DNA of 64,000 nucleotides from Anaerobacillus isosaccharinicus (GTDB lineage: Bacteria; Bacillota; Bacilli; Bacillales; Anaerobacillaceae): positions 2,594,164-2,658,163 of the forward strand of contig NZ_CP063356.1 in assembly GCF_001866075.3 (NCBI RefSeq). The letters are read 5' to 3'. Shown here piece by piece: positions 7,977 to 16,797 of this stretch (the first letter of the stretch is position 1; the number at the start of each line of letters is the position of its first letter). The notes beneath the pieces are model-generated. The model was not told the DNA's origin and ran no database searches. It worked only from the letters and a program-made list of their open reading frames with translations. Made by a program: the position numbers and the translations under genes.

Positions 7977-8873
7977 TTAACGATTTGAACGATTAAAGCC
8001 TTCGTCAAGAGTAACAAAAGTAAAACCTTTTTCTCTAAGTAAGGGAACAGCCATTTTTACACCTTCAGCTGTTTCCTTTTTTGGTTGGTTCATATGCAAT
8101 AGAGCAATCGAACCTGGCTTTGAATTTAATAATGAATCCTTTACTTGTTGAGCAGAAAAAGTTGCACCTGCATCACCTAAAATATCATAATTTACAACGT
8201 TCATTCCTAACTCATTAACAATTTTAACGGCAACTTCGTCATAAAAGGCCGTACCAGAACGAAAGTATTTTGAAGAATGCCCAGTAAGCATTTTGATCTT
8301 TTCATAGTTTGAAATAACCTCTTCGACCACCTCTTCAACGTTACTAGTTCCCTTAATTCCCCAAGCTGTTAGACCGTTAACTGATAGGGGGCGATGCTCT
8401 GTCCCATGGTTTTCAATTTGAAACTGTTCAAGAGAAGATAAGTATAAAAACTTATCGAGGTTCGTGTCAATCCAACGACTATTAAAAAACAAGGTAGCCG
8501 GAATATTTTCTGCAATTAGATAATTGATCAGTTCATCGTCATAGCCGCTTCCCCACTCGCCACCGCATGCATCAAAGGTTAAGGCAATAATTTGCTCGTC
8601 AGTTGGAATGTTTCTGATGACACCAGTTACATTCTCGCCCCATTCAATTGGCTGCTTTTTATAGTCAGTGTTGTTTTTAATTTGGGCTAGGTCTATATTC
8701 GCTATCGATTGTAATAGATCACTATTGAACCGAGTGGAAAGAACCAAATCATGACTAACGTTGTATTTAGAATGATCTTCCCCAAACTTCATTGGTTGCT
8801 CTTTTTCTTTAAAAAATACAGTAATAGTAAAAAATAGGACAAGTACCATCATAATTAAGATTATTCTACGCAT
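7977..8873 (-). CDS. Polysaccharide deacetylase family protein, membrane anchored
   Basis: About 298 residues with an N-terminal membrane segment (IILIMMVLVLFFTITVFF) and a NodB-homology domain. The first catalytic motif reads ALTFDACGGEW, so the usual second aspartate of TFDDG is alanine followed by a cysteine; the metal-binding histidines are in NHGTEHRPL, and FRSGTAFYD and ALLHM form later motifs. The family removes acetyl groups from cell-wall or capsule sugars outside the membrane. The ATG at 8873 follows GAAGGA; the upstream ATG at 8900 lacks a good site. Whether the altered first motif keeps deacetylase activity cannot be judged from sequence alone. Confidence 0.82.
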   Translation of the reverse strand: MRRIILIMMVLVLFFTITVFFKEKEQPMKFGEDHSKYNVSHDLVLSTRFNSDLLQSIANIDLAQIKNNTDYKKQPIEWGENVTGVIRNIPTDEQIIALTFDACGGEWGSGYDDELINYLIAENIPATLFFNSRWIDTNLDKFLYLSSLEQFQIENHGTEHRPLSVNGLTAWGIKGTSNVEEVVEEVISNYEKIKMLTGHSSKYFRSGTAFYDEVAVKIVNELGMNVVNYDILGDAGATFSAQQVKDSLLNSKPGSIALLHMNQPKKETAEGVKMAVPLLREKGFTFVTLDEGFNRSNR

Positions 8874-9188
8874 TCTCCATTTCCTTCTTTCTAAAAACAT
8901 CTAATAATTACTATTTTTGTTTAAAGTACAAAAAAATACAATTTGTTTTTTAAAAAAGATTCAACGAACATTTTGTGAAATCGGTAGTAAATAATTGTGA
9001 ATAAAAAAAATTTTTTGTTATACTAAAATACTTTTATGCGGAATAAAGTTATTGTGAAAGTTCATAATTGAGCAAAAGAATCCTTTAAATACTACTAAAA
9101 TCCTAAATTCATATGATTGTGCATAATCTTTCCTAGGAAAATAAAACGGAGTTAACAAATAGTTTAGTTGTAACAAAGTGTTCACACG

Positions 9189-9204
9189 AGTGATTAAAGT
9201 CACA
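9189..9204 (+). promoter_or_regulatory. Fnr/CRP-type binding site upstream of fdhD
   Basis: AGTGA-TTAAAG-TCACA matches the TGTGA-N6-TCACA palindrome recognised by Bacillus Fnr and other CRP-family proteins at 9 of 10 positions. Its centre (9196.5) lies about 42 bp before the start predicted from the -10 box TATTCT at 9227-9232, the class II activator geometry. Anaerobic activation of formate dehydrogenase is the inference. Confidence 0.55.
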
Positions 9205-9226
9205 GAATTACCCGACTTGAAAGTGG

Positions 9227-9232
9227 TATTCT
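9227..9232 (+). promoter_or_regulatory. Predicted -10 box for the fdhD transcript
   Basis: TATTCT lies 23 bp after the Fnr-like site. No good -35 box precedes it at 17 bp, as expected of an activator-dependent promoter. Confidence 0.4.
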
Positions 9233-9282
9233 AACATCAGTCAAGGAGAATAGGTGATAAATTCTTGTGATTTTTATATCTA

Positions 9283-9301
9283 AGAGCCTTGGGGAGGCTC
9301 T
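9283..9301 (+). other. Leader hairpin upstream of fdhD
   Basis: AGAGCC and GGCTCT pair around a 7-base loop. A second stem lies nearer the gene (9466-9472 TGGCGCT with 9487-9493 AGCGCCA, 14-base loop). Neither has a T-run. I could not match them to a known riboswitch; a molybdenum-cofactor or other leader element is possible but unsupported. The rest of the 650-bp gap from 8874 to 9522 shows only the Fnr-like site and promoter described separately. Confidence 0.35.
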
Positions 9302-9522
9302 AAAACAAGCATACTATTACTTTTTCTAAAAAGCTTTTTAAATTTAAAGTTTGTGAATTATCAAGAGAAATAGTTTTAATGGTTTATTTTTCTAAGGGGA
9401 GTTAATTAGAGGTTTGAAGAAAACGTTTACATTTGTAACCGTGTTCAATGGACTTGGTTAGCTTTTGGCGCTATAGATGACAGGCAAGCGCCATGTGCTT
9501 TTCTATTTAGGGGGGGATACAG

Positions 9523-10281
9523 ATGACTCGAAAATATTGTCCGGATGAGTTTCCAATTACGCTTTGTTTAAATGGCTATGAATTAGCAACATACCAATTG
9601 ACGAAAGCCGATCTTGATGATTGGGCAGTCGGGTATCTTTATTCAGAAGGTATTATTAATGAGCCCGGTGACCTGAAAAGGTTAACTATAGATGAAGACC
9701 ACGGCAGAGTACTTGTTGATATGCATAATGAGTTCGATGCTGAAGCGTTTTCGCAAAAACAAAAACATTTCACTGCAGGTTGCGGAAAAGGTGTTACTTT
9801 CTTTTCGATGACTGATGTGAAAAAGTTTCCAAAAATCAAGACGACAAGAACTGTGACGCTCTCTTACTTATTAAAGAAGCGCCATGAATTCGCGCAAAAT
9901 TCACCACTTTATTTAGAAACTGGTGGAATGCACGGTGCTTGTCTTGTTGATAAAGATGGAAACATTACTGTTCGCGAAGACGTTGGTCGTCACAATGCAG
10001 TCGATAAAGTGCTTGGGTATGCAGTCCGTGAAGGATTAGATCCGAAAAGTTTAATTCTACTTACTACTGGAAGGGTCTCTTATGAAATGTTGTCAAAAGC
10101 AGCCCGCTTTGGGATTGGTTTAATTGGCACACGAACAGCTGCAACAAAACAAGCAGTTCAACTTGCAAATTTCTTGCAAATTGAAATTGTCGGTTACGTT
10201 AGGGGAAAAATGGCTACCGTTTACACATCGCAAGGAAGAGTATTAAATGATGTTTCAAAGGTTGCTGGGGAACAACCTTAA
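9523..10281 (+). CDS. fdhD: Formate dehydrogenase accessory sulfurtransferase FdhD
   Basis: The 252-residue protein has the FdhD landmarks: LDDWAVGYLYSEGII, LYLETGGMHGACLVD, REDVGRHNAVDKVLGYA and TTGRVSYEMLSKA near the C-terminal third. The usual CxxC of the active loop is reduced here to a single cysteine in FTAGCGKG, a form that occurs in some Firmicutes. FdhD carries sulfur from the cysteine desulfurase to the bis-MGD cofactor of formate dehydrogenase, which is essential for activity. The ATG follows GGGGGGGAT. It precedes the enzyme genes by 118 bp and is probably in the same transcript. Confidence 0.93.
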   Translation: MTRKYCPDEFPITLCLNGYELATYQLTKADLDDWAVGYLYSEGIINEPGDLKRLTIDEDHGRVLVDMHNEFDAEAFSQKQKHFTAGCGKGVTFFSMTDVKKFPKIKTTRTVTLSYLLKKRHEFAQNSPLYLETGGMHGACLVDKDGNITVREDVGRHNAVDKVLGYAVREGLDPKSLILLTTGRVSYEMLSKAARFGIGLIGTRTAATKQAVQLANFLQIEIVGYVRGKMATVYTSQGRVLNDVSKVAGEQP

Positions 10282-10294
10282 AAAAGGAATTTAA

Positions 10295-10314
10295 ATCTAT
10301 CTGAAAAGGTAGAT
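10295..10314 (+). other. GAAA-loop hairpin between fdhD and fdnG
   Basis: ATCTATCT and AGGTAGAT pair (one G-T) around a GAAA tetraloop. There is no T-run after it, so it is more likely an mRNA stability or processing element than a terminator. Confidence 0.4.
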
Positions 10315-10399
10315 AGGGGAGTAATTTTAGTTATCATAAATGAACTTTTTTAAGGGGAATGTTGGATTTCAACATATATTTTAGGGGGAGGAATTAACG

Positions 10400-13300
10400 A
10401 TGTTTGATTTATCACGTAGACAGTTTTTAAAGTTGTCTGGTACAACAGCGGCTACGCTTGCTATCGTCGAATTAGGCTTTAAGCCAAAAGAAGCTTCAGC
10501 ACAAGCGAGAGAATTTAAAATCGCTCGTACAACAACAACACCTACGATTTGTCCTTATTGTTCAGTAGGTTGTGGAATTTTAGTTCACGTAAATGAAGAA
10601 AAAAATGATGTTTTATTCACTGAAGGAGATCCAGATCATCCAATTAACCGTGGTTCACTTTGTAGTAAAGGAACTTCAATCCGTCAGTTATATACTTCTG
10701 ACAGACGTTTAGAAAAGCCTTTATACCGTGCACCAGGTAGCGATAAATGGGAAGTAAAAGAGTGGGATTGGACATTAGATAAAATTGCTGAAAACATTAA
10801 GAAAACACGTGATGAGCACTTTGTTGAAAAAGCAGACGGACTTATCGTCAATCGTAATGAAGGAATTGCTTCATTAGGTGGAGCAGCTCTAGAAAACGAA
10901 GAATGTTACTTAATTCAAAAGTTTATGAGAGGCTTAGGCTCAACATTTATTGAGCATCAGGCCCGTATATGACACAGCTCTACGGTTGCCGGTCTGGCAC
11001 CTACAGTTGGTCGTGGCGCAATGACAAATCACTGGATTGATATCCAGTTTGCAGATTGCATATTAGTTATCGGGGCAAACCCAGCAGAAAACCATCCAAT
11101 CAGTATGAAATATGTACAAAAGGCTAAAGATCGTGGTGGAAAGCTGGTATCAGTTGACCCACGTTACACACGTACGTCTCAAATGGCTGATGTTTATGCG
11201 GCGATGCGTTCAGGTACGGATATTGCTTTCATAGGTGGTTTAATCAACTATGCACTTGAAAACGACTTAATCCACAAAGAGTACGTTGTAAACTACACAA
11301 ATGCATCACTTATCGTTAACGAAAACTATAAGTTCGAAGATGGTATTTTCTCAGGTTATGATGCTGACAAGCGCAGTTACGACAGAGGAACGTGGACATT
11401 TGAAAAAGAAGAGAATGGCGACTTGAAGAGAGATATTTCTCTACAACATCCACGCTCTGTATTCCAATTAATGAAAAAGCACTATTCACGCTATGATGTA
11501 GATACAGTTTGTTCAGTAACTGGTACTCCAAAAGAAGATTACCTTAAAGTAGCAGAAGCTTTCTGTTCAACAGGTGCTCAAGATAAAGTTGGAACAATCA
11601 TGTATGCAATGGGTACAACACAGCATACAGTAGGTTCGCAAAATGTTCGTTCTTATGGAATGCTTCAATTACTATTAGGTAACCTTGGTAGATCTGGTGG
11701 TGGGGTAAACGCACTACGTGGTGAATGTAACGTTCAAGGTTCAACAGACTTTGGTTTATTATTCCATATCTTACCTGGGTATTTACCAACACCGATGGCT
11801 CTTGAGAAAAATAAAGACCTTGCTAGCTATAATGAGGCTGAAACTCCTCATGGTGGTTTCTGGAACAATCGTCCGAAATTCTTAGCGAGTTTCTTAAAAT
11901 CTATGTATGCCGATAATGCAACACCTGAAAATGATTTCTTATATGACTACCTACCAAAACGTGGTAGAGATAGCTCTCATATTTCTTTATTTGAAGCAAT
12001 GTATGATGGTGACATTAAAGGATTACTAGTGTGGGGACAAAACCCAGTTGTTGGTGGACCAAACAGTACAAAAGAAAAGAAAGCATTAGGTAAACTTGAC
12101 TGGATGGTTGCTATTGACCTTTGGGAAACAGAGACAGGTGCTTTCTGGAAGAGAGAAGCTGGAAATGATCCTGCTAGCATTCAAACAGAAGTATTCATGT
12201 TACCTGCTTGTGGACCTTATGAAAAAGAAGGGTCAGTTTCTAACTCAGGGCGTTGGATGCAATTCCGTTGGAAAGCTCTTGAGCCAAAAGCAGATTCTAA
12301 ATCAGACGTATGGGTTGTTCATAACTTAGCAAAACGAGTAAAAGAACTATATAAAGGCGACAACTCTACTAAGGGTAAAATCCAACAAGCTCTTTCTTGG
12401 AACTTTGGTGATGGAAGCTATCCAGATAACGACTTAGTAAATAAAGAGATTAACGGATATGATTTAACAACTGGAGAAACACTTACTACTTTTGGAAACC
12501 TAAAAGATGATGGAACTACTTCAAGTGGTAACTGGATTTATTGTGGTTTCTACACAGATCGCAACCGTGCAAAAGATCGTGATAATGTAGATACAGGAAT
12601 GGAGAATTACTTAAATTGGTCATTCTCTTGGCCAGTAAACCGTCGTGTTCTTTACAATCGTGCAGGTTGTACACCGGCTGGTCAACCATGGGATTTCCGT
12701 GAAGGAATTCGCTGGAATGGTGAAACATGGGCAGGTCATTACGATGTTCCTGACTTCCCGCCTACAAAAGCACCAAACGCTGAAGCAGACCCAGGTGCTG
12801 CTGCATTAGCTGGTCATAGAGGAACTGACGCGTTTATTATGCAAGGAACTGGTCTAGGTGGTTTATTTGCACCAATGAATGATGGTCCATTCCCTGAGCA
12901 CTATGAACCGTATGAGAGCCCAGTACCTAATGCGTTCTCAAGTGTTGAATTAAACCCTGCAGTTAAGATTTGGACGGGTGATTATAACGATAAAGGTGAT
13001 AAAAAGGACTTCCCGATCGTTGTAACTACGTACCGTTTGACAGAGCACTGGCAATCAGGTTCAATGACACGTAACCTTGAATGGTTATCAGAGATTTCTG
13101 GCCACATGTTCGTTGAAATGAGTGAAGATTTAGCTGAAGAAAAAGGGATTAAAAATAAAGATAAAGTGATCTTAAGTTCGGCACGTGGTGAAATTGAAGC
13201 TTATGCAATGGTAACGAAGCGCTTCAAACCATACACAATTCGTGGAGAAAAAGTTCATCATATTGGAATGCCGTGGCATTTCGGATATATGGGAATTGCT

Positions 13301-13402
13301 CAAGGTGCTATTGCTAACACGTTAACACCTCATATTGGGGATGCAAACACAATGATCCCAGAATATAAAGCATTCCTCGGTAATGTTAGGAGGGCTAACT
13401 AA
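10400..13402 (+). CDS. fdnG: Selenocysteine-containing formate dehydrogenase catalytic subunit, Tat-exported (FdnG-like)
   Basis: Two adjacent open frames in the same phase are one gene: TGA at 10970-10972 is codon 191, and the flanking protein reads HQARI-[U]-HSSTVAGLAPTVGRGAMTNHW, the context of the active-site selenocysteine in E. coli FdnG. Full length is 1000 residues, close to FdnG. Residues 1-36 are a twin-arginine signal (SRRQFLK then a hydrophobic core and AQA). A [4Fe-4S] motif follows with Cys51, Cys54, Cys58 and Cys88. The rest is the bis-MGD molybdopterin-oxidoreductase fold, ending in the cofactor-binding C-terminal domain. A SECIS hairpin lies just 3' of the TGA. The enzyme oxidises formate on the outer face of the membrane and passes electrons to the two subunits encoded next. 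An annotation pipeline would split or truncate it. Confidence 0.95.
10973..11010 (+). promoter_or_regulatory. Bacterial SECIS element for selenocysteine insertion
   Basis: Immediately after the TGA the mRNA can fold GGT(U)GCC at 10984-10990 with GGCACC at 10996-11001, leaving one bulged U and an apical loop GGTCT. The bulged U and the GGUCU loop are the features that SelB recognises in E. coli fdhF and fdnG, and the spacing of 11 bases from the TGA is the same. The stem is inside the coding sequence. Confidence 0.88.
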
Positions 13403-14220
13403 TGACTACTAAATACTCGAAACTTGTTGACGTAACTCGTTGCGACGGTTGTCGTGCTTGTATGGTAATGTGTAAAAACTGGAATGACCTTCCTGTAGAG
13501 CCTGAGGAATTTAAAGGAAGCTATCAATCTCATGATAAGTGTGGAGCTAATACGTGGAATGTTCTAACATTCACGGAGCATGAAACAGAAAATGGTGGTT
13601 TTGAGTGGTTATTCCGTCACAGTGCTTGTATGCATTGTACAGATGCTGCTTGTGTAAAGGTTTGCCCTGAAGATGCGATGCATTATACAGAGTTTGGAAC
13701 AGTTAATACAAACTATGATAAGTGTGTAGGTTGTGGATATTGTGTGCAAAACTGCCCATTCGGAATCGTTCAATTAACAACACTTGTTGATGAAAAAGGC
13801 AAAGAATACGAGCAAGCACAAAAATGTACAATGTGCGTAGATAGACTTCAAGAAGGCATGAAGCCTGCGTGTGTTGAGGTTTGTCACATGGATGCACTAG
13901 TATACGGAGATAAAGCTGACATGGTAGCTTTAGCCGAAGAGCGTTTAGCAAAAGTGAAAGATCGTTATCCAAATGCAAACATTTACAATCCAATTGGTGT
14001 AGATGGAACGCAAACATTCTATTTATTAGCTGATAAACCAAGTGTTTATGGACTTCCTGAAAATCCTAAGGTTCCTACATCAGCAACAGTTTGGAAAGAT
14101 TATGCGCAACCACTAGGAAAAGCAATGCTTGGTGTAACAACGATGGCTGTTATTGGTGGGTTCATTTCTAACAAACTATTTAACAAGCAAGGTGAAGAAG
14201 GAGGAAACCACGATGAGTAG
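13402..14220 (+). CDS. fdnH: Formate dehydrogenase iron-sulfur subunit (FdnH-like)
   Basis: The 272-residue protein carries 16 cysteines arranged for four [4Fe-4S] clusters: Cys14/17/20/24, Cys76/79/84/88, Cys108/111/114/118 and Cys142/145/157/161. A single membrane helix at about 238-258 near the C-terminus anchors it, as in FdnH. There is no signal peptide, which fits export as a complex with the Tat-signal-bearing catalytic subunit. The ATG overlaps the catalytic-subunit stop by one base, with AGGAGGGCTA before it. It relays electrons from the molybdenum site to the cytochrome b subunit. Confidence 0.93.
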   Translation: MTTKYSKLVDVTRCDGCRACMVMCKNWNDLPVEPEEFKGSYQSHDKCGANTWNVLTFTEHETENGGFEWLFRHSACMHCTDAACVKVCPEDAMHYTEFGTVNTNYDKCVGCGYCVQNCPFGIVQLTTLVDEKGKEYEQAQKCTMCVDRLQEGMKPACVEVCHMDALVYGDKADMVALAEERLAKVKDRYPNANIYNPIGVDGTQTFYLLADKPSVYGLPENPKVPTSATVWKDYAQPLGKAMLGVTTMAVIGGFISNKLFNKQGEEGGNHDE

Positions 14221-14911
14221 TAGACAACAAACGGTAAAGCGTTTTAGCAAGTGGGTTATTATCGCTCACTGGACTAATGCTCTAGCTTTCTTCGCCCTAT
14301 ATATTACAGCTCTACCGCTTTATACTGATTTCTTTAGTTGGATGTATCCTATCTTTGGTGGACCGGAAAACTTACGATTATTACACCGTATCTTTGCTGT
14401 AATCTTTGTTTTACCACCACTAGTTATGTTAATTGTTGATCCGAAGAGCTTATTCCATTGGTTAAAGCAAACTTTAACTTGGAGAAAAGAAGATATCCAA
14501 TTTTTCGTGAAATTCCCAAAAGAATTTTTTGGTGGACACGTGAAAGATATGCCAAAACAAGACTTCTTCAATGCTGGGGAAAAGTTAAACTCTTTATTAA
14601 CAATTACATGTGCGATTCTTTTAATCGGTTCAGGTATCGTTATGTGGATGCCGGAATTATTCCCATTAGCACTTATTCAATGGGCATATCCACTTCACAA
14701 CATTGCCTTTGGACTTTCAGTAGCTGTTGTAGTCGGACACATTTATTTATCTCTTGGTCACCCAGGTTCGAAAGCATCTATGCAAGGGATGACAAAAGGT
14801 GATGTTCCTGTGAAATACGCAAAAGAGCATCATGGTAAATGGTATGACGAGTTAGTTGCAAAAGGTGAAATTAAAGAAGAAAAGCCTGTCAAAAAAGGTA
14901 AAGGAGCATAA
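14213..14911 (+). CDS. fdnI: Formate dehydrogenase cytochrome b subunit (FdnI-like)
   Basis: The 232-residue membrane protein has four predicted helices and conserved histidines at 19 (AHWTNALAFF), 58 (LHRIF), 162 (LHNIAFG) and 176 (VVGHIYLSLGHPG), the pattern that ligates two b hemes in FdnI-type subunits. It would hand electrons to menaquinone. The ATG at 14213 overlaps the preceding gene by 8 bp and follows GGAGG; a longer frame begins at 14153 but lacks support. A lysine-rich C-terminal tail of about 20 residues is cytoplasmic. The transcript ends at the hairpin 30 bp downstream. Confidence 0.9.
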   Translation: MSSRQQTVKRFSKWVIIAHWTNALAFFALYITALPLYTDFFSWMYPIFGGPENLRLLHRIFAVIFVLPPLVMLIVDPKSLFHWLKQTLTWRKEDIQFFVKFPKEFFGGHVKDMPKQDFFNAGEKLNSLLTITCAILLIGSGIVMWMPELFPLALIQWAYPLHNIAFGLSVAVVVGHIYLSLGHPGSKASMQGMTKGDVPVKYAKEHHGKWYDELVAKGEIKEEKPVKKGKGA

Positions 14912-14940
14912 GTTGCTCTTAATAGTAGATAAAGGTCTGA

Positions 14941-14980
14941 AAAGGAAAGCTGTCCCTTGTGGACAGCTATTCCTTTTATA
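14941..14980 (+). terminator. Terminator after the formate dehydrogenase structural genes
   Basis: A 15-bp stem with one bulge (14941-14955 with 14961-14976) and a 5-base loop, followed by TTTT-rich sequence. The remaining part of the gap to 15252 holds the second Fnr-like site and promoter. Confidence 0.85.
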
Positions 14981-15053
14981 TACTAATAACTTCAATTCCC
15001 AAAATGAGTGAAGTTAAACATTTTAATGAACGTTACGTGAATAAAATAGGTGA

Positions 15054-15069
15054 CGTGTATTTTATCACA
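15054..15069 (+). promoter_or_regulatory. Fnr/CRP-type binding site upstream of fdhE
   Basis: CGTGT-ATTTTA-TCACA matches TGTGA-N6-TCACA at 8 of 10 positions. Its centre is 15061.5 and a good -10 box TATACT starts at 15091, so the site is again near -41.5, within one base of the arrangement before fdhD. Confidence 0.5.
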
Positions 15070-15090
15070 CAGTGTAACCGTTTTACTTGG

Positions 15091-15096
15091 TATACT
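15091..15096 (+). promoter_or_regulatory. Predicted -10 box for the fdhE-mobA-moeA-tatA transcript
   Basis: TATACT, at 29-30 bp from the centre of the Fnr-like site. The structural genes have just ended in a terminator, so a separate promoter is needed here. Confidence 0.45.
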
Positions 15097-15252
15097 TATG
15101 TTAACTTGGATCTTGAATTTTGGTTTATGAATAGAAGGAACATTACTTAAAATTGTTCTGCCCATGATCTATAATAAGTTACAATGCCTATTCATAACTC
15201 AAGATTTAACATTCAACATTCAATTACAAATCAAAACCTGAGGTGATAGATT

Positions 15253-16059
15253 ATGAAACCAACAGTAATCTCTGAAGAATATTTAGAGCTACAAACGGAA
15301 ATTTCTAATAAACAAGCAGAATGGGCTAAATCAATAGATACAAGTAAAGTTGTAGAAAAAAAGTCTATACAACATAAACAAGTACCTATCATTGCACAAA
15401 CAACTGTGAATGTTAATCTTGATCAATATAAGGAATGGATAATTGAACTAGCGGATTTTCTAGTAGATAAAAATAATGATTTACAAAATGACGTAACAAA
15501 GCTAAAAGAAATTTTAGATGCAGACACTGTAAAGAAATGGGCAAACGAAGTTCAAGCGTTTAATCAAATTTATTTTACAACTTTTGCAGAACAGGCAGAG
15601 TTACCAGAGTGGCTTCCATACTTCATCGCAGAACATTCGATTCGTCCTTTCTTACGTGTAGTTTCCGATGTGTATAAGGAGGAACTACCGAGCCTAAATA
15701 CAAAGGGTAGCTGTCCGTGCTGTGGCGAGCCAACTCGTTTAGCTGTTTTAGAAGGTAAAGGATTAAAGATGATTGTGTGTCCACGTTGTGAAGCAAAATG
15801 GAATCAAAAGCGGTTACACTGCTCATTTTGTGGTAATGAAGAACACGAAGGCTTAAGCTATTACACAATCGAAAATGATAAAAGTTCAAAGTTAGAAGTG
15901 TGTAGTAAATGTAACGGCTACATCAAGATTATTGACACAAGAAAATTATTTAAAAAACAAACAGCTTTTTTACTTGACCTAACAAGTCTCCACCTCGACT
16001 TCGTCGCCCAAGAAAACGGCTTCGGCACACCGAAAGAAGAGGAAGAGGTAAAGAGCTAA
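15253..16059 (+). CDS. fdhE: Formate dehydrogenase accessory protein FdhE
   Basis: The 268-residue protein has the FdhE zinc/iron-binding pattern: C-P-C-C at 154-157, C-P-R-C at 176-179, C-S-F-C at 190-193 and C-S-K-C at 217-220. The region EHSIRPFLRVVSDVY before it is typical too. FdhE is a rubredoxin-like maturation factor needed for active Tat-exported formate dehydrogenase; it is thought to act on the assembled catalytic subunit before export. The ATG follows GAGGTGAT. It is the first gene after a terminator and a new predicted promoter. Confidence 0.9.
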   Translation: MKPTVISEEYLELQTEISNKQAEWAKSIDTSKVVEKKSIQHKQVPIIAQTTVNVNLDQYKEWIIELADFLVDKNNDLQNDVTKLKEILDADTVKKWANEVQAFNQIYFTTFAEQAELPEWLPYFIAEHSIRPFLRVVSDVYKEELPSLNTKGSCPCCGEPTRLAVLEGKGLKMIVCPRCEAKWNQKRLHCSFCGNEEHEGLSYYTIENDKSSKLEVCSKCNGYIKIIDTRKLFKKQTAFLLDLTSLHLDFVAQENGFGTPKEEEEVKS

Positions 16060-16157
16060 TGTAAAATTCAGAATGCAGAATGTAGAATGGTTAAGTTTTG
16101 CTCCGAAGCCAAACTCTAAAAAATCTACATTCTACATTTTACATCCTACATTTGTAA
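16060..16157. repeat. Long palindromic intergenic repeat between fdhE and mobA
   Basis: The left arm 16060-16088 (with AATGCAGAATGTAGAAT) pairs with the right arm around 16122-16157 (with ATTCTACATT), and an inner stem pairs AGTTTTGCT with AGCCAAACT. The whole 98-bp segment can fold into one imperfect hairpin inside the operon. It resembles a dispersed short palindromic repeat. No second copy was seen in this window. Confidence 0.6.
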
Positions 16158-16169
16158 AGGAGTTTTCAC

Positions 16170-16763
16170 ATGAAGGCAGGGGCTATTATTTTAGCTGGTG
16201 GGAAATCAAGTCGTATGGGTAAGAACAAGGCGTTATTACCGATTGATGGGGTTTCTAATATTGAGAGAATTGTAAAGAGCTTAGCTGGAATTTTTGCGGA
16301 GATTATCATCGTTGCTAATGACGAAGAAGCGTTTGAATTTTTAAATCTTCCGATCGTTAAAGATAAAGTGAAAGAAAAAGGACCGTTAGCAGGGATCCAA
16401 GCTGGATTGCTTGCTGCAAAACATGAAACAAATCTTTTTATTGCTTGTGACATGCCTTTTATTTCCCCACAAATTGCGAAACAGCTAGTCGAACAAAGTG
16501 AAGGTTTTGATGCGGTTGTTCCAGTCATTGATGGAAAGCAACACCCTTTATTTGCTGTTTATAAAAAATCATTGTTACCAACATTAGAAGACTGCTTACT
16601 GACGAACCAATTACGAATGAAGCATTTAATTGAACGTGTAAATGTTAACTATAGAACTGAAGAGCATCTTTTAAACAAAGAAATTGCTAAACTTGATCAA
16701 GTTTTCTATAATATGAATCATCCTTCAGAATATGAAGAAGCAAAAAATTTGATTGGAAAATAG
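16170..16763 (+). CDS. mobA: Molybdenum cofactor guanylyltransferase MobA
   Basis: The 197-residue protein has the nucleotidyltransferase N-terminus ILAGGKSSRMGKNKALLPI, an ACDMPF metal-binding motif near residue 93, and VVPVIDGKQHPLFAVY, all diagnostic for MobA. It attaches GMP to molybdopterin to make the MGD cofactor used by formate dehydrogenase. TAAAGGAG precedes the ATG. It lies in the fdhE-tatA operon; the following moeA starts 34 bp after its stop. Confidence 0.93.
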   Translation: MKAGAIILAGGKSSRMGKNKALLPIDGVSNIERIVKSLAGIFAEIIIVANDEEAFEFLNLPIVKDKVKEKGPLAGIQAGLLAAKHETNLFIACDMPFISPQIAKQLVEQSEGFDAVVPVIDGKQHPLFAVYKKSLLPTLEDCLLTNQLRMKHLIERVNVNYRTEEHLLNKEIAKLDQVFYNMNHPSEYEEAKNLIGK

Positions 16764-16797
16764 TATCTCTCGTAGAAAAAGAGGGAGGATGAAACGG

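Noticed and set aside
9018-9203. 61-residue open frame on the minus strand
   Set aside because: AT-rich intergenic DNA with no start signal; it overlaps the Fnr-like site.
9421-9522. Molybdenum cofactor riboswitch before fdhD
   Set aside because: Two stems are present, but I could not align the conserved core of that motif; recorded only as hairpins.
10973-13402. Second, separate formate dehydrogenase gene starting at the ATG at 11021
   Set aside because: It is in the same frame as the upstream part, and the intervening codons give conserved FdnG sequence on both sides of the TGA; it is one selenoprotein.
14153-14212. N-terminal extension of the cytochrome b subunit
   Set aside because: It lies within the preceding gene in another frame; the ATG at 14213 has a GGAGG site at the right distance.
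14959-15150. 63-residue open frame after the formate dehydrogenase genes
   Set aside because: It begins in the terminator and runs through the Fnr-like site; no binding site or recognisable sequence.
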